Assembly: GCA_902470035.1 (NCBI GenBank)
Contig: CABREZ010000079.1
Location: 1 to 5,975 of the forward strand
Length of the DNA stretch: 5,975 bases
From: an uncultured Streptococcus sp.
GTDB taxonomy: Bacteria; Bacillota; Bacilli; Lactobacillales; Streptococcaceae
Reading direction: 5' to 3'
This document shows positions 1 to 5,279 of the stretch, piece after piece (positions within the stretch are counted from its first letter, which is position 1; every line of letters begins with the position of its first letter). The notes below the pieces were generated by a model. It was not told the DNA's origin, did no database searches, and saw only the letters and a list, made by a program, of their open reading frames with translations. The position numbers and the translations under genes are program-made.

Positions 1-56
1 CCATCATGTTTATAACTTTGAATTGTAATAAAGTCGCCTTCTTTAGGTAGTTTCAT
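1..56 (-). CDS. DUF402 family protein, probable nucleoside di/triphosphate phosphatase (5' end only)
   Basis: Only the first 18 codons lie in the window; the gene continues past base 1 on the minus strand. The readable N-terminus is MKLPKEGDFITIQSYKHD, which I recognise as the conserved start of the streptococcal DUF402 protein. Its staphylococcal relative (Ntdp) hydrolyses nucleoside tri- and diphosphates. The ATG at 54-56 is the natural start because it matches the family N-terminus. The ribosome site is weak: the transcript reads AGAAAGTTGGTAAGTT before the ATG, with no clear AGGAGG. The gene lies downstream of recX on the same strand, with 85 bases between the recX stop and this ATG, and it has its own promoter-like sequence. 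Function is inferred from family only; the catalytic part is outside the window. Confidence 0.8.
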   Translation of the reverse strand, partial: MKLPKEGDFITIQSYKHD

Positions 57-94
57 AACTTACCAACTTTCTACAATCTAAGTACATCCTCTAT

Positions 95-123
95 ATTGTA
101 TCATATTTTCATGAAAATAAGGA
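95..123 (-). promoter_or_regulatory. Promoter of the DUF402 gene
   Basis: On the minus strand TACAAT (95-100) is preceded by TGA (101-103), giving an extended -10 (TGnTACAAT). The -35 at a 17-base spacing is poor (TCCTTA, 118-123), as is common with extended -10 promoters. The predicted start point is near 88, giving a leader of about 32 bases. The promoter lies just beyond the recX stop, so the DUF402 gene can be transcribed apart from recX; I see no terminator between them. Confidence 0.5.
104..119. repeat. Perfect 16-bp palindrome in the DUF402 promoter, possible operator
   Basis: TATTTTCATGAAAATA reads the same on both strands. It fills most of the spacer between the -35 and the extended -10 of the DUF402 promoter. 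The half-site ATTTTCATG occurs at 105-113 and again in direct orientation at 124-132, 19 bases apart (about two helical turns). A palindrome in a promoter spacer plus a repeated half-site is the usual layout of a dimeric repressor site. No regulator is identified, and AT-rich palindromes also arise by chance. Confidence 0.35.
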
Positions 124-141
124 ATTTTCATGTATTTTTAT

Positions 142-918
142 TTAAAGGAATTCGCGAAGAGCTGTAGAAATGTCTGAGTAGTCATACCCTTTGCGAGCAA
201 GAGCTTGGGTGAGGCGTTGTTTGAGTTCGTAGCCCTCATATTTGCGTGAGTATTTCTGATGCTGTTTTTCTAGTTCCTTCATAATCAGGTTGAGAGTTTG
301 TTCTTCATCTTGCTCGATGTCTAATTGGTGATAGACGTGCTTAGCAACTTCATAACTAAAGCCTTTATTGATGAGAGTTTGTGTGATTTTATCTTTTAAG
401 GCTCTTGGTGGAAGTTTTTTAACGTATTGTTTAGCTAGTTTTTGGGCAGCTCGTTGAGCTACTTCGGAAAAATCAAATTCTGAGGTGGCCTGATCAATAT
501 AGTGGGAAGAGACACCTTTTTGAATGAGCTTTTGCTTGAGGAGATAGGGTCCCTTGTCACCTGAGAGGTGATTGGATTGAAAGATAGCACGAGTATAGGC
601 CAAATCATCGATCCATTTGTCTTCTTTTAGGGTGTTCATGACGGTTTCAATGGTAGATTCGTCAATTTCATGCTTGGCTAAGTAGTCGCGAACTTCGCGG
701 CCTGTACGGGCTTTAAAGGAAAGGTGGTAGAGGGCTAAATTTTTAGCATGGGAGAGCTGGGCATAGGTTTGAATTTCCTTGAGTTCTTCCTGGCTAATTT
801 CCTTGTCTCGTGAGAGCATGAAGCGGACGATGGTGTCTTCTGTAATGTAGAGGGATTGGGATTGATCCAGCTCTAGAAGGTAGAGACGTTTTTTCTTTTC
901 TAATTTGGTAATTTTCAT
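142..918 (-). CDS. recX: Recombination regulator RecX
   Basis: RecX is a cytoplasmic protein that binds RecA filaments and limits their assembly, so tuning homologous recombination, SOS and (in streptococci) transformation. The product is 258 residues, the usual streptococcal length, and begins MKITKLEKKKRLYLLEL. It is all-helical with the repeated three-helix RecX units: about 55-115 (ALYHLSFKARTGREVRDYL, then WIDDLAYTRAIF), 120-148 (GPYLLKQKLIQKGV), 153-200 (LPPRALKDKITQTLINKGF) and 207-258 (YEGYELKQRLTQALARKGY). The reading frame stays open upstream to 1032, but those 38 extra codons are low-complexity and overlap the promoter -10, so I chose the ATG at 916-918, preceded by CAGGAATCCT as ribosome site. 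It is transcribed divergently from rlmD and followed by the DUF402 gene. Confidence 0.93.
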   Translation of the reverse strand: MKITKLEKKKRLYLLELDQSQSLYITEDTIVRFMLSRDKEISQEELKEIQTYAQLSHAKNLALYHLSFKARTGREVRDYLAKHEIDESTIETVMNTLKEDKWIDDLAYTRAIFQSNHLSGDKGPYLLKQKLIQKGVSSHYIDQATSEFDFSEVAQRAAQKLAKQYVKKLPPRALKDKITQTLINKGFSYEVAKHVYHQLDIEQDEEQTLNLIMKELEKQHQKYSRKYEGYELKQRLTQALARKGYDYSDISTALREFL

Positions 919-1022
919 AGGATTCCTGTTTCGTTTGAGTTTTATTGCAGTATCAGTCTTTCTCTCTATATTATTCGTATTCTTATTGAGAAATGGCCTG
1001 TAATTCCTTGTTTTTCTTTTCA

Positions 1023-1051
1023 ATTTTATCATATTCTAAACGAATGAGAAA
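1023..1051 (-). promoter_or_regulatory. Promoter of recX
   Basis: On the minus strand TAAAAT (1023-1028) is preceded by TGA (1029-1031), an extended -10. The -35 at 17 bases is weak (TTTCTC, 1046-1051). The start point would be near 1016, leaving a 5' leader of roughly 97 bases before the recX ATG. This supports the shorter recX start, because the upstream open frame would begin inside the promoter. Confidence 0.5.
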
Positions 1052-1065
1052 CTACATGGTATAAT
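1037..1065 (+). promoter_or_regulatory. Promoter of rlmD, placing the start point on the ATG
   Basis: TGGTATAAT at 1057-1065 is a perfect extended -10. No good -35 is present (TAAACG at 1037-1042 with 17-base spacing). Counting from the last T as -7, the +1 falls at 1072, the A of the rlmD ATG. No Shine-Dalgarno sequence exists upstream of that ATG, consistent with a leaderless mRNA. It interleaves with the divergent recX promoter; the two -10 hexamers are 31 bases apart. Confidence 0.65.
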
Positions 1066-1071
1066 AGACAT

Positions 1072-2427
1072 ATGAATCTAAAAGTTAAACAAAGAATTCC
1101 CTTAAAAATCAAGCGAATGGGAATTAATGGAGAAGGGATTGGCTTTTACAATAAAACCTTGGTCTTTGTGCCTGGGGCCTTAAAGGGTGAAGATGTCTTT
1201 TGCCAAATTACTGCGATTCGGAAGAACTTTGCAGAAGCCAAGCTCTTGTCCGTCAACAAGGCTTCCAAGTATCGGGTAACGCCAACCTGTGATATTTACG
1301 AGACCTGTGGGGGCTGCCAGATCATGCATCTGAAGTATAGTAAGCAGTTGGAGTTCAAAACGGACTTGTTGCAGCAGGCCTTGAAAAAATATGCTCCTAC
1401 AGGCTATGAAAATTATCTGATCCATCCGACGCTTGGGATGGAAAAACCGCAGTATTATCGGGCCAAACTTCAATTTCAGACGCGTAAATTTAAGGGACAG
1501 GTCAAGGCTGGTTTATACGCTCAAAATTCCCATTATTTAGTGGAATTAAGGGACTGTCTGGTCCAGGATCCGGTCATTCAGGAAATCGCCAATCATGTAG
1601 CAGAATTATTGACCTACTATCAGATTCCAATTTCAGATGATCGGAAGCAATTGGGGGTTCGAACCATCATGGTGCGCCGGGCTCGTAAGACTGGACAGGT
1701 CCAAATGATCGTAGTGACGAGTCGACAACTCAATTTAGCAGACTTGGTCGCGGATTTGGTAGAAAAACACCCTGAAATTGTGACGGTGGCAGTCAATCTG
1801 AATACCTCCAAATCTAGCGAGATCTATGGAGAGAAGACGCAGATTATTTGGGGTCAGGAGACCATTCGAGAAGGGGTCTTGGATTATGAATTTTCCTTGT
1901 CTCCTCGGGCCTTTTACCAGTTAAATCCTGAGCAGACAGAAGTCCTCTATAGTGAAGCTGTCAAGGCCTTGGATGTGTCACCTGAGGACCATTTGATTGA
2001 TGCCTATTGCGGGGTAGGGACCATTGGTTTTGCCTTTGCGGATAAGGTCAAGAGTGTCCGGGGGATGGACATTATCCCTGAAGCGATTGAGGATGCCAAA
2101 TACAATGCGAAGCAGATGGGATTTGATAACACCCACTATGAAGCTGGGACAGCTGAGGAAATCATCCCTCGTTGGTACAAAGAAGGCTATCGAGCAGATG
2201 CAGTCATTGTAGATCCACCTCGGACAGGGTTGGGAGTTCAATTGATTGATACCTTGTTGCGCTATGCTCCTCAAAAGATGGTTTACGTTTCTTGTAATGT
2301 TTCCACCCTAGCGCGAGACCTTGTGGATTTGACCAAGGTCTATGATGTCGTCTACATCCAGTCTGTGGATATGTTTCCCCATACATCTAGGACAGAGGCT
2401 GTGGTGAAATTGGTCAAGAAAGCTTAA
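1072..2427 (+). CDS. rlmD: 23S rRNA (uracil-C5)-methyltransferase, RlmD/RlmCD (TrmA/RumA) family
   Basis: The enzyme uses S-adenosylmethionine to make m5U in 23S rRNA (U1939 for RlmD; Gram-positive RlmCD also modifies U747). The 451 residues show an N-terminal TRAM RNA-binding domain (about 1-60) and four cysteines for a 4Fe-4S cluster: C73, C79 and C82 in TCDIYETCGGC, and C162 in RDCLVQD. The Rossmann methyltransferase domain follows, with the SAM loop DAYCGVGTIG (310-319), DPPRTG (381-386), the nucleophile C408 in SCNVSTLARD, and E442 near the end as the likely base. Length is normal and no key residue is missing. The start MNLKVKQRIPLKIKRMGINGEG matches my memory of streptococcal homologues, although it lacks a ribosome site. 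Streptococci often carry two paralogues, so which uridine this copy modifies cannot be told here. It leads the cluster ending at 4395. Confidence 0.9.
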   Translation: MNLKVKQRIPLKIKRMGINGEGIGFYNKTLVFVPGALKGEDVFCQITAIRKNFAEAKLLSVNKASKYRVTPTCDIYETCGGCQIMHLKYSKQLEFKTDLLQQALKKYAPTGYENYLIHPTLGMEKPQYYRAKLQFQTRKFKGQVKAGLYAQNSHYLVELRDCLVQDPVIQEIANHVAELLTYYQIPISDDRKQLGVRTIMVRRARKTGQVQMIVVTSRQLNLADLVADLVEKHPEIVTVAVNLNTSKSSEIYGEKTQIIWGQETIREGVLDYEFSLSPRAFYQLNPEQTEVLYSEAVKALDVSPEDHLIDAYCGVGTIGFAFADKVKSVRGMDIIPEAIEDAKYNAKQMGFDNTHYEAGTAEEIIPRWYKEGYRADAVIVDPPRTGLGVQLIDTLLRYAPQKMVYVSCNVSTLARDLVDLTKVYDVVYIQSVDMFPHTSRTEAVVKLVKKA

Positions 2428-2444
2428 TAGAACAGGGATTAACA

Positions 2445-2549
2445 ATGGATATTTGGCAAATCATGTATGAAAAGGCCAATCAGAGAGCCGAAGAGCTTTC
2501 CCAGGAAGCGCGTTGGCTTTCTAGGAGCTTAGATGAGAGAAGAATGTGA
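2445..2549 (+). CDS. 34-residue amphipathic-helix micro-ORF
   Basis: I do not recognise this small protein. It starts at ATG 2445, 17 bases after the rlmD stop, with a good ribosome site (AGGGA, 2434-2438, 6-base spacer), and ends at TGA 2547-2549, nine bases before the DUF1858 ATG. The product runs from MDIWQIMYEKANQRAEEL to SLDERRM. Hydrophobic residues fall at W4, Y8, A11, A15, L18, A22, L25 and L29, an unbroken 3-4 spacing expected of a coiled-coil or amphipathic helix; the other faces are charged (E, K, R, Q). It has no signal peptide or membrane segment. It could be a binding partner for a neighbouring product, a DnaA- or FtsZ-like regulatory micro-helix, or mainly a device coupling translation to the next gene, whose own ribosome site is poor. 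Translation is likely; function is unknown. Confidence 0.6.
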   Translation: MDIWQIMYEKANQRAEELSQEARWLSRSLDERRM

Positions 2550-2558
2550 GAGTGAGAG

Positions 2559-2795
2559 ATGGACAATAAAATTGATGTATCGATTCCAGTTGCTCAAGTC
2601 ATTGATCAACATCCGGAAGTGTTAGATTTGTTGGTGGAATTGGGCTTTAAACCCTTAGCCAATCCAATCATGCGCAATACAGTTGGGCGCAAGGTTTCCT
2701 TAAAACAAGGATCAAAATTAGAAGGCACTCCTATGGACAAGATTGTGCGAACGCTAGAGGCCAATGGCTATGAAGTAGTGGGGCTAGACCAATGA
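2559..2795 (+). CDS. DUF1858 domain protein, cysteine-free
   Basis: A 78-residue cytoplasmic protein made almost entirely of one DUF1858 domain: VSIPVAQVIDQHPEVLDLLVELGF near the start, then PLANPIMRNTVGRKVSL, and a closing helix MDKIVRTLEANGYEVVGL. DUF1858/ScdA-N-like domains occur beside hybrid-cluster, hemerythrin and other redox proteins, and some carry a cysteine pair; this one has no cysteine at all, so a thiol redox role is unlikely. The ATG at 2559 is fixed by an in-frame TGA at 2553-2555. Its ribosome site is weak (GTGAGAGTGAGAG), so translation probably depends on ribosomes finishing the 34-codon ORF just upstream. Its stop overlaps the DUF438 start as ATGA, implying coupled synthesis and probably physical partnership of the two products. 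In other genomes DUF1858 may be fused to DUF438-type proteins. The exact role is unknown. Confidence 0.85.
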   Translation: MDNKIDVSIPVAQVIDQHPEVLDLLVELGFKPLANPIMRNTVGRKVSLKQGSKLEGTPMDKIVRTLEANGYEVVGLDQ

Positions 2796-4138
2796 GTGAT
2801 GAACGAATTCATGTCTTGAGAGACATCTTATTAGACCTGCATCATGGAGCTTCTCCTGAGTCGGTCCAAGAGCGCTTTGATGCGACCTTCAGCGGGGTGT
2901 CTGCGATTGAGATTTCCCTCATGGAGCATGAGCTGATGAACTCCGATGCAGGCATCACCTTTGAGGATGTCATGGAGCTGTGCGATGTCCATGCTAATCT
3001 CTTTAAGAACGCGGTACAAGGGGTCGAAGTGGCAGATACCGACCATCCAGGTCACCCGGTTCAGATCTTTAAACAGGAGAACTTAGCCCTTCGAGCCGCT
3101 ATGATGCGGGTTCGTCGCTTGCTAGATAATTATGAGACGACGGATGATCCTGAGATGATCCAGGAGATTCAGAAAGGCTTGTTACGTCAGCTAGGCTTGG
3201 TGGGTCAATTTGATCGACATTACCGCCGCAAGGAAGAGTTGATGTTTCCGATTATGGAACGCTATGGACATGATTCTCCTCCTAAAGTCATGTGGGGGGT
3301 AGATGACCAGATTCGAGACCTCTTTGCGAAAACTCTGGATGTGGCCAAAGCCCTGCCTGATTCTGCCATTTCAGAAGTTAAAAAGTGCTTTGAAGCCTTT
3401 GCGCAAGAGTTTGAGGCTATGATCTTCAAGGAAGAGTCCATCCTCTTGATGATTTTACTGGAGGCCTTTAGCCAGGATGATTGGCTCTCCATCGCAGAAG
3501 AAAGTGATGCCTATGGTTATGCTATTATCATTCCGAGTGAGAAATGGATGCCGAAACGTGTGGACTTCAAGGAAGAAGGACCAATAGAGACAGAAGGTTC
3601 AGGTGAAGCTCTTCCTTCTTCAAATGGAAGTGAGCAACGTCAGGTCATTGAGACTCCTGAGGGACAACTGACCATTACCTTCAGGCCTAAGAAAAAGGAA
3701 GAGAGTTTCGATCGCCAACAGCAACAAGCTTTTGGACATGGCTTTCTCTCTGTAGAGCAGGCCAACTTGATCTTGAACCATCTACCGATGGAGATTACCT
3801 TTGTCAATAAGGATGATATTTTCCAATATTACAATGATGCAGCGCCCTTTGAGGAAATGATCTTCAAACGGACACCGTCTCAGGTGGGACGCAATGTCGA
3901 ATTGTGTCACCCTCCGAAATACTTGGAGAAGGTCAAAGCCATCATGCAGGGGCTTCGAGAAGGGAAAAAAGACAAGTACGAAATGTGGTTCAAATCCGAA
4001 TCACGTGGGAAATTTGTCCATGTGACCTATGCAGCAGTGCGCGATGAAGCGGGAGAATTTCAAGGTGTCTTGGAATATGTCCAGGATATCCAACCCTATC
4101 GAGAGATCGATAGTGAATTTTATAGAGGATTGGAGTAA
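2792..4138 (+). CDS. DUF438 - hemerythrin-like (HHE) - PAS protein, putative redox/gas sensor
   Basis: A 448-residue soluble protein with three parts. Residues 1-75 are the DUF438 helical domain (ISLMEHELMNSDAGITFEDV, C64, H67). Residues about 80-230 resemble an HHE hemerythrin bundle: HPGHPVQIFKQEN (H85, H88, E96), DRHYRRKEELMFPIMERYGH (H143, E148, E149) and MIFKEESILLMILLEAF (E214, E215). A polar, glutamine-rich linker (about 255-315) leads to a PAS domain (318-435) with ITFVNKDDIFQYYNDA and RTPSQVGRNVELCHPPKY (C372-H373-P-P). HHE domains bind a di-iron centre sensing or handling O2 or NO, and PAS domains often bind heme or flavin; no output domain is present. Two positions where HHE proteins usually have histidine appear to be D171 (GVDDQIRD) and S216, so the metal site may be incomplete or altered. 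It starts in an ATGA overlap with the DUF1858 gene. Confidence 0.87.
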   Translation: MSDERIHVLRDILLDLHHGASPESVQERFDATFSGVSAIEISLMEHELMNSDAGITFEDVMELCDVHANLFKNAVQGVEVADTDHPGHPVQIFKQENLALRAAMMRVRRLLDNYETTDDPEMIQEIQKGLLRQLGLVGQFDRHYRRKEELMFPIMERYGHDSPPKVMWGVDDQIRDLFAKTLDVAKALPDSAISEVKKCFEAFAQEFEAMIFKEESILLMILLEAFSQDDWLSIAEESDAYGYAIIIPSEKWMPKRVDFKEEGPIETEGSGEALPSSNGSEQRQVIETPEGQLTITFRPKKKEESFDRQQQQAFGHGFLSVEQANLILNHLPMEITFVNKDDIFQYYNDAAPFEEMIFKRTPSQVGRNVELCHPPKYLEKVKAIMQGLREGKKDKYEMWFKSESRGKFVHVTYAAVRDEAGEFQGVLEYVQDIQPYREIDSEFYRGLE

Positions 4139-4140
4139 GA

Positions 4141-4395
4141 ATGAGCTACGAAAAAGAATTTATGAAAGAATTTGAGGCTTGGATCAAGACCCAGGTCATG
4201 ATCAATGAGATGGCCCTGACAGAAAGCAAGAAGGTCTATGAAGAGGATCAAGACGAGCGGGCCAAGGAGGCTATGATCCGCTATGAGAGTCGCTTGGATG
4301 CCTATCAATTCCTTCAAGGGAAGTTTGCTAACTACCACGAGGGGAAAGGTTTTCACGATCTTCCAGATGGCTTGTTTGGAGAGAGAACCTATTAA
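4141..4395 (+). CDS. DUF1912 family protein
   Basis: An 84-residue acidic, helical cytoplasmic protein matching the streptococcal DUF1912 family as I remember it: it begins MSYEKEFMKEFEAWIKTQ, has a central VYEEDQDERAKEAMIRYESR and ends with FHDLPDGLFGERTY. No function is known for the family, and no catalytic motif, cysteine or membrane segment is visible. The ATG lies two bases after the DUF438 stop, and its ribosome site (GGAG, 4132-4135) sits inside the last codons of that gene, so the two are co-transcribed and probably translationally linked. It is the last gene of the cluster starting at rlmD. A GC-containing hairpin just after the stop has no T run, so where the transcript ends is unclear. 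Confidence 0.9.
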   Translation: MSYEKEFMKEFEAWIKTQVMINEMALTESKKVYEEDQDERAKEAMIRYESRLDAYQFLQGKFANYHEGKGFHDLPDGLFGERTY

Positions 4396-4451
4396 AGGCT
4401 CTCTGTGAAGGCATTTGACTAGCTGGATTTGGTTGAAAATAGTGCAATGAC

Positions 4452-4479
4452 TTGATTTTTCGAGGGATTGTGTTACAAT
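4452..4479 (+). promoter_or_regulatory. Promoter of the helix-hairpin-helix gene with a 90-base leader
   Basis: TTGATT (4452-4457), a 16-base spacer and TACAAT (4474-4479) preceded by TGT (4471-4473) form a strong extended -10 promoter. The start point is near 4486, giving about 90 bases of leader before the ATG at 4577. The RNA would begin with a 5-bp hairpin (GTTGA 4486-4490 with TCAAC 4498-4502). A second stem, TTGGTGAT (4521-4528) with ATCACTGG (4553-4560), uses five Watson-Crick and three GU pairs. The ribosome site AGGAGG (4567-4572) is left free. Such leaders may stabilise an abundant mRNA; no known riboswitch is recognised. Confidence 0.7.
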
Positions 4480-4576
4480 AAAAAAGTTGAACAGACGTCA
4501 ACGAATTATCGAAAGTAATATTGGTGATGAAACCTTGTTGCCTTAGGGATTGATCACTGGATACGTAGGAGGAAAA

Positions 4577-4924
4577 ATGGCAAAGAAGAACGTTAACCGT
4601 GCGAAACAATACAAACATCAAAATAGACATCTTTTGAAAAAAGCTGTCGCAACTGTAGCAGCAGCTGTTAAAGAAGCACCTAAGAAAGTTGAGAAAGCAG
4701 CAAAAGCAGTGGCGAAAGAAGTGAAACAAGCAGCTTCTTCAGTGGAAGAATTCGCTGCAAGCTTGGAAGGTGTAGCCCTTGATCGTGCGCAAACATTCTA
4801 TGATGAAGGTATTCGCTCTGTTACGGACTTCGCAAACTGGACAGAAAAAGAGTTGTTGGCCCTTAAAGGAATCGGCCCAGCAACCATCAAAAAATTGCAA
4901 GAGCTTGGAGTCAAGTTCAAATAA
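4577..4924 (+). CDS. Small basic helix-hairpin-helix protein with histone-H1-like Lys/Ala-rich tail
   Basis: A 115-residue protein in two halves. Residues 1-52 are strongly basic and rich in lysine and alanine (MAKKNVNRAKQYKHQNRHLL, then KKVEKAAKAVAKEVKQAA), resembling the tails of bacterial H1-like or HupB-type nucleoid proteins. Residues about 57-115 form a compact domain ending in a helix-hairpin-helix, WTEKELLALKGIGPATIKKL, with the GIG hairpin at 98-100, a non-sequence-specific DNA-backbone binding fold also found in RpoA-CTD and DNA repair proteins. A DNA- or possibly RNA-binding chromosome-associated protein is the likely role; I know no assigned function. The ATG at 4577 is chosen because AGGAGG lies 4 bases upstream; a TTG at 4550 opens the same frame but would bury this site. 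It has its own promoter, and codon choice (GCA, AAA, GAA, CGT) suggests strong expression. No clear terminator follows it. Confidence 0.8.
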   Translation: MAKKNVNRAKQYKHQNRHLLKKAVATVAAAVKEAPKKVEKAAKAVAKEVKQAASSVEEFAASLEGVALDRAQTFYDEGIRSVTDFANWTEKELLALKGIGPATIKKLQELGVKFK

Positions 4925-4940
4925 TTGCTTTTGTGATTTC

Positions 4941-4969
4941 TTGCTATTTCCAGGAAAACTTGATAAAAT
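4941..4969 (+). promoter_or_regulatory. Promoter of the T-box leader
   Basis: TTGCTA (4941-4946), a 17-base spacer and TAAAAT (4964-4969) with an upstream TG (4961-4962) form an extended -10 promoter. The start point is near 4976, right at the first base of the predicted basal stem of the T-box, which supports the assignment. Confidence 0.65.
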
Positions 4970-4975
4970 GAAGCT

Positions 4976-5160
4976 GTTAGAGGTGTTTTGAGTCCCACAT
5001 TTTACAGAAAGTGGCGGTGCTGAGAAGTCCACAAATGTGTCGAAACTGGTTGCTAATGGATAAAAATGAAATAAACAAAGTTGCGGGCGTTGCCCGAAAT
5101 TGGGTGGTACCGCGGATAAACATATTCGTCCCTGTCAGGTTGATGACAGGGGCGTTTTCT
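4976..5160 (+). promoter_or_regulatory. T-box riboswitch leader
   Basis: T-box RNAs bind a specific uncharged tRNA and then avoid termination, switching on synthetase, transport or amino-acid genes. The T-box motif GGGTGGTACCGCGG is at 5102-5115; its TGGT (5105-5108) pairs with a tRNA ending ACCA. Stem I is visible: CACATTT (4996-5002) pairs with AAATGTG (5033-5039), above it lie the AG-bulge-like ACAGAAAG (5004-5011) and distal loop CGGTGCTGAGAA (5015-5026) closed by GTGG/CCAC, and GTTAG (4976-4980) closes on CTAAT (5053-5057). Stem III is CGGGC-GTT-GCCCG (5084-5096). GGG (5102-5104) can pair with CCC (5130-5132) as antiterminator, excluding the terminator. The specifier is unclear: ACT (5045-5047) follows the customary GAA, implying threonine, while GTT (5049-5051) would mean valine. 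Controlled genes are the GNAT, the kinase-like gene and whatever follows. Confidence 0.92.
5127..5160 (+). terminator. Intrinsic terminator of the T-box leader
   Basis: CGTCCCTGTCA (5127-5137) pairs with TGACAGGGGCG (5144-5154) in an 11-bp stem with one GU pair and a GGTTGA loop, followed by TTTTCT. Its left arm is shared with the antiterminator pairing to the T-box motif, as expected for a tRNA-controlled attenuator. Confidence 0.92.
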
Positions 5161-5250
5161 ATGTACCTTTGTGCGATGAGTCCAAGGAACGAAATCAAGC
5201 TTAGGTACATTGATCCCAAAGTGACGCAGGAGCGGAGGGATAACCTTCCC

Positions 5251-5279
5251 TTATTTACAAATTGATCATTTGTAAATAA
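5251..5279. repeat. 12-bp perfect AT-rich inverted repeat
   Basis: TTATTTACAAAT (5251-5262) and ATTTGTAAATAA (5268-5279) are perfect inverted copies around TGATC. CCC (5248-5250) and GGG (5285-5287) can extend the stem across a small bulge. With no T run directly after it, it is not a standard terminator; a protein-binding palindrome or an mRNA-stability hairpin are alternatives. Confidence 0.7.

Noticed and set aside
919..1032. A 38-codon N-terminal extension of recX (open frame to 1032).
   Set aside because: It is Lys/Arg/Asn-rich, overlaps the recX -10 and lacks a ribosome site; the shorter start matches the family and has one.
4380..4404. Hairpin AGAGAG..CC / GGCTCTCT after the DUF1912 stop as a terminator.
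   Set aside because: There is a two-base bulge and no T tract; it could be a weak or factor-dependent end, but the sequence does not support calling it.
4550..4576. TTG start for the helix-hairpin-helix protein, adding nine residues.
   Set aside because: The AGGAGG ribosome site would then be coding; the ATG at 4577 has the correct upstream signal.
4328..4729. Long minus-strand open frame opposite the HhH gene start.
   Set aside because: It is a shadow of the Lys/Ala-rich coding sequence (giving Phe/Cys-rich translation) with no ribosome site or family resemblance.
4901..4918. Hairpin GAGCTTG-GAGT-CAAGTTC at the end of the HhH gene as a terminator.
   Set aside because: It lies inside the coding end and is followed by AAATAATTGC rather than a T run.
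5171..5196. Hammerhead-ribozyme-like core (GATGA ... stem ... GAAA).
   Set aside because: Two required bases of CUGAUGA differ and no proper stem II or cleavage site is found.
5011..5265. An 84-codon open frame across the T-box.
   Set aside because: It overlaps stem I, the T-box motif and the terminator, has no ribosome site, and its composition is not protein-like.
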